From assembly GCA_017354895.1 (NCBI GenBank), contig CP071499.1:3224001-3288000 (forward strand): a DNA stretch of 64,000 nt, read 5' to 3'. A program made the position numbers and the translations under genes. This DNA comes from Podospora comata. Lineage: Eukaryota > Ascomycota > Sordariomycetes > Sordariales > Podosporaceae. The notes under the pieces were generated by a model, which saw only the letters and a program-made list of their open reading frames with translations, was not told the DNA's origin and made no database searches. Positions 11,587-20,738 of the stretch are shown here, piece by piece; the stretch's first letter is position 1, and every line of letters begins with the position of its first letter.

Positions 11587-12127
11587 GGTGTCGGTTGGTG
11601 GGTGTGAAGTGGTTTGTTTCTAGGGTTGCAAAGTTGAAGGTGTCAGATGTCGAGGTTGGACAGTTGTTCGTTGCTGGCTGGCGAGCGCTGTATGGACACC
11701 TGGCGGAGCTCCCCAAGCTCCCGCTGTGGCCTGACATCACTCTGCGACCGCAACCCTAACCCTTGTCAGGGGGTACAACGTTGGTACGTATGCAGCAGCC
11801 AAAGAATAACTTATACGACCATGTCTGTGAACGTTGATTAAGGAAGATTCAAAGAAGTTCGTAACCCCCATAGGATTAACCAATACTCGATATATATCAG
11901 TGTGTTGGACTTTCGTGGCGGTGAAATGCTGACGGATCAGTATTGTACGGTAAGCCAATAGAGGTTGACATGTGCCCAACCATCATCGTTAAGTATTTTT
12001 ACCAATCGTTCAACTCCTTCTGATGTTCAATCCATGTTGTAAGGTGTAGCTGGGTAAGACCTCTGTCATAGTATGGGATTTGTCTTCGGCGCCTTCCTTA
12101 AGATACCAGCATCAACATACGAGTCCC
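11587..12127. other. Intergenic region upstream of USE1
   Basis: These 541 bases hold the USE1 promoter and the 3' flank of the ankyrin gene. Apart from the telobox at 11752-11763 I see nothing distinctive. Confidence 0.6.
11752..11763 (+). promoter_or_regulatory. Telobox-like AACCCTAACCCT upstream of USE1
   Basis: A 12-base telomere-repeat-like sequence, 166 bp from the USE1 start codon. It is one of four similar boxes in this window at similar distances before start codons. The factor is unknown; Myb-type telomere-binding proteins such as Tbf1 are candidates by inference. Confidence 0.45.
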
Positions 12128-15100
12128 CTACTTGATACCATCCGTAGTGCTAGAACCCACATGAGAAGTAGCCTTCGCCTCCTGCCGCCTATGTAGACCC
12201 CCCGAGCCGATCACCGTAGTGACCGTCACCCCTTTTTGACCGACATCACCGTCCCTATTCTCAACTCCCGACCGAAACTGAGAATTGTCAACACCAACCA
12301 AGGTGACACCACCCCCAATCTCAGGATCCCGCTGCTTGGTCTTGACCGCCCGATCGCCCCGCCTCTTCACCCAACTTTTGCCTGCCTTCAAACCGTCACT
12401 TGTACTCCTCACCGTGAGCCCCATGATCTCTTTGAAGCTATTCAGCAAATTCTGCCACCGTTGGTCACGAGTTCGTTTGTCAAGATTGAAAGCCAGGAAC
12501 ACCGATGGAATGATTAGGCCAACAGAAATCGAAATTATTTTTCCAAGACGGTCAGTGAGTGTGCAGCGAGCCTAGCGACATGTTTCTATACGCACATATG
12601 ATGATGAGGACGAATTTCAACGACAGGTTCCCGGTGTCGCCACGTGGAAATTCCTCAACCTCTATGGTCAAAAAGGAGGCCATGAATGATAGCGGAAGCT
12701 GTATTTCCGGTCAGCGAAGCTGCTCAAGTGCAAATAACTTCAGGTTGCAAGGGGAAACTTACAAAGATAATGGTTGCAACAGTAAAGTACATAATCGTCT
12801 TGCCCTGCCTGTCATTCTCATCGTTGATCTTGTAGATTCCCCTCGTCAGCTGGAGGTTAGCCTGCTTGTGCTTCAAATCCAGCAGTTGTTCAATCTAAGC
12901 AGCAGTCATCTTATTAGTACAAGCTTCGCGAACAACAGGGAAGGCAACCATATTAACTTACCGCTTGGATAGCTCTTTCAGCAAACTTTTCCAGGCGCAC
13001 GACCTCTGCAATGTTGCGAGTAACAACCTCCAGCATTGGCGAATGGTACTTCTGCCGATCCGAATCCTGTTCGATCCCTGCATTGTTGTCAATAATATCT
13101 GGGGTTCGTCTCCGGGAAGGCGAGCGGAACCCCCTAGAAGGCGGGTAGGGGTTGCCTCTTCTAAATGGGGGGCTGGAGCTTCGGCGTCTGAAAGGTGGGC
13201 TAACAGTGCGTCTCGAGAAAGCACGGCTCTCATCTCGTCTTCTGAATGGAGGTGGCTGCCCGAGGTTCCGCTCTTGCTCTAGGATCATGGTGTTTCTTTG
13301 CTCTTCAAAGTCTTCGAGAATATGATCTAGAGTCTCCACAATGTTCTTCTGTATATGGAAAATCGATGATATGATGTGAAGCTCATCGCGAATGTCTTTG
13401 ATCTTTCTCAAGTCTTCAATATTGGCTTTGATGTCAATCATGGCGTTCAACTTCTTGGGAACCTCATCAAACTCGGCATGTGGCGACAGAGCCTTTGATT
13501 CGCCTGCCTTGTTGTCAGATGAAGCGTCAGGCTGTTCCTCATCGGCAGTTGGAATGTTGTTTTGAAAAGACAGGAAGCGGTTGGTCTCATCCTCAGTCTG
13601 GTGGCACAGGTTTGTTAGAATGAGTCACAGTTAATGCCGGGGACAGTTTAAAAGAGGGAGGCTCACAATTTCACCAATTGATGTCCGATATATCTCGACA
13701 AACTGAACCAACTCATTTCGGTTACTCATAGGATCAAAGTATATCCGAGCACACTCTGCGACTATGATTTTTGCCAGTTCGTCAACCGATGCATCACCTT
13801 TCGCTGACTGCTCGCGAAATCGATCAAAAATATTAGACACTAGTGATGTTATAATATTCGAGGTTTTTGTCGTCATCCTGTTGGATCGTTGTGGAAAGGC
13901 AGTGATGATGGTTCTCGGAGATTTCCCGCACTTTGGCAGCACCCACATCCATAACTGGTCTACCATGGTAATTGTGGGTTTCAAATCCTCTGACTCTTTC
14001 GAGTGTAGGGTCTGTCGTCTTTCATTAAAGTACCTCAAGGAGGTCTGGTCCTGGTCACGTTTCTCCGTGTCCGCGAGCGTGTGGTTGTAGAATTGGTCGA
14101 GCGTACGTCGACCATGCAGCGGGTGCTCTTCGTCGAGGTAGGCCCAATACAGCTTTTCGGTTCCGCAGAGACTCCTATCATCAAGTGCTGTTCGGACGAG
14201 GTTACGGCGATACTCTTTGGCGGCATCCTCGGTCGGAAATATCTTCTTCTTGGCTTCGGACTTTTTAACCAGGACGTCTTTGAGCTTTCGCTGTTCTTCT
14301 TCCTGCTCCCAATGCAAATACGGCATCTGTGGTCAGCTGGTTAGTTCACTGTGAACCATGCTATCTAAAGAGCAAGGAGATGGCAAGACTGGACGCCAAC
14401 TACTCACAAAAAGGACCAAGCCTTGTTCAGTTGGATCTTCTTCGGCTGCGAGTGTCAAACCGGCTTAGTTAGCCCCTGTCGACAGTCCCAGAGAATCTGT
14501 GGCCGAGGAATCGAGGCTTACGAAAGGCGAACGGACGACACGCCGGACGCATGAACCTTGCGTGGTACTGCCCATCTTGTGACTTGTGTTGATGCTGCTC
14601 CCACAACCTTGGTTTCAAAACAACATTGGCTCGCCAGCCCTCTCCCAAAGCCTCATAATGTTTCGCCATGAGCACCTGAGAGTTTTAGCACAGTGTTAGT
14701 CACCTAAGGTGAGGTTGTTTAATCTGTGTATTTGACGAACATACCTCAACCCATCGCATCTACGCATGTGAAACCGTTAGCATGGTTTCTATACGGTGAG
14801 CTGAAGTCAAACTCACATTGTTGGCAGGAAGATGTGTCCAGACACATGCCATATCTTCTCTGGAAGGTGGGCGCTTCCCCTGCAGGATTGACGCGACTGT
14901 CGGGGTGTGTATCTCGAGATTATCTTTCGAGTAATACAGAAGGGTTGCGCTGAACTCGCTGTCAACCCGAGTAGTCATATTTGATGGTTCACGCCAGAGA
15001 AATCCGGATGGATTCAGCTTCCCAAACATGGTCCTCAGAGTTCTTGTTTCCGATACCGAATCTTTCTGTATCCTCTCGTCGAGGTAGTCTTTGAGAAGCT

Positions 15101-17498
15101 TTGCCTTGTTGTCCTTGATGTCTGATTTTGCCCCATACAAGAGCAGCGTCTCGAATACAGGCAGATGTTGATTGTCAGCCGCATACCAGAGTGGTGTTTG
15201 TGACTTGTTGTCACGCGAGTTGATATCCACAGCCGCCTCATTTGTCGCCGAAGCACCCTTCTTGCTCCGACCATTATGACTATTCTCACCCGGGCCCTTC
15301 CAATCACGCCGAGTAAGCAGCATTTTGACAACTTCTAAGCGGCCCATTCCAGCGGCCCAGGAGAGTGGAGTTCTGCCGTCGACGTCTTTGCTGTCTGGCC
15401 TTACACTCTTGACACTCAGAAGATATCGGACGCAGTCTTCGTGCCCCCCTGCGGCAGCCCAAGAAAGCACCGTTCTCTTATTGTTGTCTTGGCTGTCCTC
15501 CTCTGCGCCCTTTCTTACCAAAAGTTGCATGACCTCCAAGAGACCGGTTTCTGTTGCATAAGAAAGTGGTGTCCGGCCGGCTTTGTCCCGAGAGTCACGA
15601 GAAACCCCGAGGTCGAGAAGACTTCTGACCATCATTACCGTTTCGGTGGCGCTGGTGATTTTGTTTTGGGCCACCCAGTGCAAAGGGGTACGACCTTGGT
15701 CATCTGCCGTTCTGAAGTCGAGATTCGGCTTCTTACACAGCTTTTCCATCTCCAAAGAGTGTCCGTACTGGGCTACCCACGACACCAAGTTCCTGCGGTT
15801 CCCGTCCACGGCCTTGAGATACACCTCGTCGTCTGCGCTGTCCAGAGGGAAGATTGGAGATCTAGAACCAGAATATTCCTCTTCGTCACACGCATACCGC
15901 AGAGCTAGTTCTATCGCACGCACACGGGGCGTTTCCTTATTCCCAGGCGCAGGTTGGTTTCTCTTCTCATCGACAACGGCTTTGATCATATTCAAGTTGT
16001 GAATACAGAATGATATCGCTGGCCTTCCATTGACATCGACCATGTAGATATCTGCCCCAGCTCTGATCAAAGCCTGGACGGCTTCTGGGCGATCATGATT
16101 AGCGGCCCAAAAAAGAGGCGACCCGCCGTAGCTGTTGGGAGCGTCGATCAGAGATGGGCCGGCCTTGATCAGGGCCTCCACATTGCTGGCAGAACAGCTA
16201 CGGGCTGCAAAATGCAGAGCCGTGGCCATCTCGCCATCTCGGGCATCAACTTTGCTAACCGGGATAAGCTGTTCCACGACCTGGTCACGCCCATTCGCTG
16301 CGGCCAACATGAGTGCCGTCATGTTGAACCTGCTGTCCGTCACTTCGATATCTGCGCCATGTTAAAGAAGAATAGCAACGATTGAACTATGGCCACGCTC
16401 CGAGGCCAAGAGAAGCGGCGTCCTGCCATCCATATCTGGGGTGTCGACTGAACAACCGGCGGCAATCATCCGCTGCAGAGCTGCGGGTTCAACGCCGAAA
16501 TATGCAGCGAGGTGGAAAGCCGTTGCGCCACGTTCGTCATTCCGGATTGTGAGGTCCGGCTTGAGGTCTTGGTGAATAAAGTCGTGCCGCTTTTCTTCAC
16601 AGTTGGTTGCCGCAATAGCAAAGGCAGTCAGGTTCCAGTCTCCGTTAGGAACTGGTGGGCGACATAGTCTGTAAGGGTCGGCGCCAGCGTCTATGAGGGC
16701 ACATATATTTTCGATATGGCCGTTCTTTGCAGCCCAATACAGTGGTGTTTTGCCTTGTTCATCGGGAAATTCGAGTTGAGGGCCCCGTTCGAGCAGGAGC
16801 TGGGTCATCGTGACATCGCCCTGTTTAGCAGCTTCGATAAGAGGTCTTGCCTCGGGTCCTCTGCCGTCGACATCAAAGCTGCCGTCGACCCTGTCGAGCA
16901 ACAATTTGGCCAATTCGGCTTTCCCCCGTTGGCAAGCATAGTATATCGCAGTGCGGCCTTCATAATCCTCCAAGAGAGGGTCCGCACCGGCCTCGAGCAA
17001 TGCAGCGGCATTGGAAACTGCATTGCGAGAATACAGAGCCGCAAACATGAGCGGCGTCAGCCCATCGTCGTCGCGCACGTTAGAGTCCGAAGAAACGAAA
17101 CGTTTGACATTCTCTGCCGAGCCATACTCGGTAGCCACAAACAGCATGCTCCTGCCGGCGCAGTACTTGTGTGAGATGTCTTCCTCTTTGATGTTGTCGA
17201 GGAGATACTCAATCACGTTGACGTATTCCTTGTTCATAGCCCAGAAGACTGGGCTGTTGCCGTCGACGTCCAAAATGTCCAAACGGGCGCCATGTTCATA
17301 TAAAAGCTTGAAGACTTCCAAAAGACCCAGTTCGGCAGCCCACGATATGGCGGTTTGTCCATAGTACGCTTCATCTTTCACATTCACATTCTCTCCCTGA
17401 TCCAGCAGCTCCTTGACCTTCTCAAAATCGTTTGCTTTGGCGGCTTCGATGAGCGGATGGGTTTTCTCTGTTTCATTACCGCGATGCGGGCTCGCCAT
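12128..17498 (-). CDS. Ankyrin-repeat / CorA-like membrane protein, reading frame interrupted (possible pseudogene)
   Basis: A large fungal ankyrin protein with a CorA-like membrane end. The first exon (17498-14817) encodes about twenty ankyrin units but contains an in-frame TAA at 16362-16364 (codon 379), within ...SIVAILL-stop-HGADIEV..., where a Gln-type residue is expected. Further exons are 14745-14759 (a 15-nt micro-exon), 14522-14675, 14408-14445, 13667-14326, 12962-13597, 12763-12894 and 12698 downward; all these joins keep frame with good GT-AG sites. After the repeats come LFMPYLHWE, RTLDQFYNHTL and MVDQLWMWVL...TIITAFPQR, a block I associate with fungal ankyrin/CorA-like proteins, then helices (IKDIRDELHIISSIFH), an Arg/Ser/Pro insertion, and TM1 (ATIIFLPLSFMASFL). 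The 3' end is unclear: continuous reading stops at 12552-12554, but a second hydrophobic stretch (IISISVGLIIPSVFLAF) is open to 12128 without a usable acceptor. Start: ATG 17498 (ACCATGGCG); 17525 is an alternative. Function unknown. Confidence 0.72.
16362..16364 (-). other. In-frame TAA inside the ankyrin array
   Basis: The coding strand reads ATT CTT CTT TAA CAT GGC GCA GAT, giving I-L-L-stop-H-G-A-D, with intact ankyrin sequence in the same frame on both sides. A CAA to TAA transition would explain it. A 45-nt GT-AG segment (16352-16396) containing the stop could be spliced out in frame, but this would delete half an ankyrin unit. Confidence 0.8.
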
Positions 17499-18470
17499 GG
17501 TGTAGTGATTTGGTAGGCAGTTCATTTCGGGCGTGAAGTTGTCCAGTGGCAGGCTGGACAATGGTTCGCCAGCCTAGTGCCATCACGTTGCTGTGAGCAG
17601 GGCAAAAGCTGTTATACATGCCGCGCCTATTATATCTGTCTTGATTGAGAACATGTACAGGGGTCAGAAGTCTCGAAGGCCAGGAGAGGAGGCTGAGAAA
17701 AACCGTGTGTGTGGTACATCGTGCATGATGGCTGCAGGCAGCGCCACAAACGCTGTAATTGCGGTCCCAATGTTGCATAGGATGGTAGGATTCCAGCTAG
17801 TCTTACAGGCTAGCTCTTGTTAGATCTTGTCAAAAAAAAAAACAGCTCGTTGGTCAAGGGGTCATGTTGCGACTCCAAATCGTGGACCGGTTGTTGGAAC
17901 TTGTGACATTGCCAAGGCGAGGCTCCGCGGAGGAGCAAGCCCAGATAGGAGGGAATTTGCATCCTTCCCGCGGTCCCGGCCTGTTGGGGATAACTAAGAA
18001 AGATCTTTGCATGGTGGCAGGTCGAGAGGTGGTGCAAACAAGCAATTGTTGGTAGCCCCTCATTATTCAAGCTTTCTGCAGTTGGTTAAACAAATGACAA
18101 GCAACGTGGTAATTTAGAGGGTGTCAAAATAACCTACCTCGATGGAGTAGAATTTTCGATTTGCTTTTTACACGACACAGAAAAGGATCAAGAAGCCATC
18201 CACTTTTGGTGTTTGAGTTAAAGGTCACCACTTGGGTCGGATAGGTCGTTGGGTGATATCGGGTTAGGGTTCTATGGGGTCTCGGATAAGATAAGAGATA
18301 ACGATAATCATTCGGGAGCTCCAGCATCAAGCAAGAGCGCAGGTGTAACACACCAGGCAGGTTCGAACGTCTAGAGAGATCTTTTCCCCACCCGTCATAT
18401 ATTCTCTGTTCCAAATTTCATGACCTTCTAGAAGATACATGACTGAGACTTTCTGCACCAGTCGTCCAAC
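17499..18470. other. Divergent promoter region, ankyrin gene / NDUFAF7
   Basis: These 972 bases separate divergent start codons. No gene is convincing. A telobox-like element lies at 18261-18271. A stretch near 17850-17885 resembles part of a tRNA but lacks a T-arm (see rejected items). Confidence 0.6.
18261..18271 (+). promoter_or_regulatory. Telobox-like GGGTTAGGGTT upstream of NDUFAF7
   Basis: This telomere-repeat-like box lies about 200 bp before the ATG at 18471 and is in the reverse orientation relative to the USE1 and NCS2 boxes as written on the + strand. Confidence 0.45.
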
Positions 18471-20207
18471 ATGAAGTCTGCCGTGCCTCGAGCCCTTCGC
18501 AACGCTCGCCGTATCTTCCCACGAGCTTCCTCCACCAGGAGCTCGAGCTTAAGCTCATCACCAAGACTTGGAAACAACCGTTTGAGTGGCACCACCACTT
18601 TGACATCACAACACCGTAACTTTTCTGCTACAACGGGGTTACGAGATATTGATGAGGACAAAGATCGAAAATGGTCAACTCCTCTTGCCAAGCAGCTGGC
18701 AGCTGCCATTGAGGTGAGCTCTCACTCATGTACCTATCTCATGCTCATACTCATAATATCACTAGTTGACTGGACCAATTCCCCTCGCCAGTTTTATGCG
18801 CATGTGTTTGACTTCTGATATCGGAGGTTATTACACTGGAGCCATTGAGAAAGACCGGGATCAGTTTGGCTTAAAGGGTGACTTTGTCACATCACCAGAA
18901 ATCTCACAAGTATTTGGCGAGCTCATTGGTGTATGGTTCCTGACGGAATGGCTAGCTCAGGGACGCCAGAGTCGGGGCGTCGAGTTAGTTGAAGTTGGGC
19001 CAGGACGTGGCACTCTCATGGATGATGTTCTTAGGGTATGTACAACTATGTCTCCTGAACTGAGGTCATAGCTAACAACTGGTAGACAATACAAAGCTTC
19101 CCAGCCATGGCCAATAGCATAGACGTCATCTACATGGTTGAGGCCAGTCCCGAGCTCAGAATGGCTCAAAAGAACCTTCTCTGCGGCGAAGATGCTCCCA
19201 TGACCGAGTCCAAGGTTGGCTATCACAGCGTATGCAAATACAACGCCCTGCCCATCGTGTGGACCGAGACCATCAAGTCAATTCCTATTGGTAAGTGACT
19301 TCCACTCCTCTACACTGCTCAAATCTAACATTCAATAGCCCCCCATAAAATGCCCTTCATCGTCGCCCACGAATTCTTCGACGCCCTTCCCATCCACGCT
19401 TTCGAACTCGTCTCCGTCCCCGCCTCCAAATCAGAAGCTCCCTCCTCAACAGACAACTCCTCCCCCTCCAGCAAGACCACCACCCCAACCCTCCAATGGC
19501 GCGAAATGCTCGTCTCCCCCACACCCCCCGGCTCAACCCACGAATCCCTCAAGACACCAGCCACCCAATCCAGGGAGACCCCACCCCCCGACTTCCAACT
19601 CACCCGTGCGACCTCCTCCACCCGTCACTCCCTCTACCTCCCCGAATCCTCCCCCCGCTTCCGCGCTCTCAAATCCACCGTCGGCCCCGGCGCCCTCCTA
19701 GAAGTCTGCCCCGACGCCTCCCTCTACGCAAGCGACTTTGCAGCCCGGATAGGCGGCTCCCCCCAGCACCCAAAACCCAAACCCTCCGGTGCAGCTCTTA
19801 TTCTTGATTACGGGCCCGGAGATGGAACCATCCCCACCAACTCCCTCCGTGGCATCCGCAAACATAGGCGTGTCTCCCCTTTTGCCGAGCCCGGACTTAC
19901 TGATTTGTCAGTTGATGTCGATTTTGCGGGCATTGCGGAGTCGGCTACGAGAGCGAGTGAAGGGGTGGAGGTTCATGGACCTGTTGCTCAGGGGGATTTC
20001 TTGGAGTTGATGGGGATTAGGGAACGGGCTGAGGTGCTGGCTAAGAGGGCGGGGGAGGAGAAGGGGAGGGCGGTGGAGAAGGCTTGGAGGAGGTTGGTTG
20101 ATAGGGGGCCCGGGGGGATGGGGAAGGTTTATCAGGCTTTGGCGATATTGCCAGAGAATGGGGGGAGGAGGAGGCCAGTTGGGTTTGGGGGGGATGTGGT
20201 GCAGTGA
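18471..20207 (+). CDS. NDUFAF7-type mitochondrial protein arginine methyltransferase (MidA family)
   Basis: This 528-residue protein belongs to the NDUFAF7/MidA family of SAM-dependent methyltransferases that dimethylate an arginine of the NDUFS2-type subunit during early assembly of respiratory complex I. Exons: 18471-18713, 18766-19035, 19086-19290 and 19339-20207, with introns of 52, 50 and 48 nt. Joins give [17 protein letters not shown] and [21 protein letters not shown]. The N-terminus is Arg/Ser-rich without acidic residues for about 55 positions, as in a mitochondrial presequence. The SAM-binding glycine loop [10 protein letters not shown] is at about 155-164, and [13 protein letters not shown] is the family signature around the substrate pocket. 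The last exon changes abruptly from C-rich to G-rich sequence near 19,880. Presence of this gene implies a complex I-containing mitochondrion. Confidence 0.9.
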
Positions 20208-20738
20208 GGGATTGGGGGTGTGTGTAAGATGGGGGGTGTTGTGGGGGGGGAGGTGGTGTAAGAGTATACGAGAGGTTATTCAATGCGTATTTAACCGGTG
20301 TGAACAATGGAATCAAGACAGAAAAGTAGGAACAGGTAACAACTGCGAAGTTGCTCCTTCTTTCTAAATGGCGAACCAGACCGGCATGTTGCTCCCAGAA
20401 AGTGAGAGAAAATTACCGAAAAAAAGCATCCCCAGAAATCGAACTGAAAGCGAAGGGAGTAACCCAAACACCACCAGAGTGGCCTGAAAAGCTGCCGAAG
20501 CTGCCATTGCTTCAAGTTTATCAGCTACTTCGCTGACAGGAAGGTGCAGAGGAGCAGTACATAAGGTGTGCATTATTTCATAACAATAAAAAGGCAACGC
20601 CTAGTGATAAACTACAAAATCATCAAAGCCAAAGCAAGACAACGCCATCCGCCTATGCCAGACTATTACTATGGAACCCATCAAACCAGAAAAGACGTGA
20701 CAGATCCATAAGCAGTGATCCCTCCACCAGCCACTCCC
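20208..20738. other. Convergent spacer NDUFAF7/POL1
   Basis: These 531 bases lie between two convergent genes and presumably hold both 3' untranslated regions. The first 60 bases continue the G-rich composition of the NDUFAF7 3' end. No further feature is seen. Confidence 0.6.

Noticed and set aside
17843-17910. tRNA-Trp-like stretch (D-arm-like TTGGTCAAGGGGT and anticodon-arm-like CGACTCCAAATCG)
   Set aside because: No T-loop (TTCAAAT or TTCGAAT) follows at the right distance, no acceptor stem pairs, and the anticodon stem needs two wobble pairs. At best a relic.
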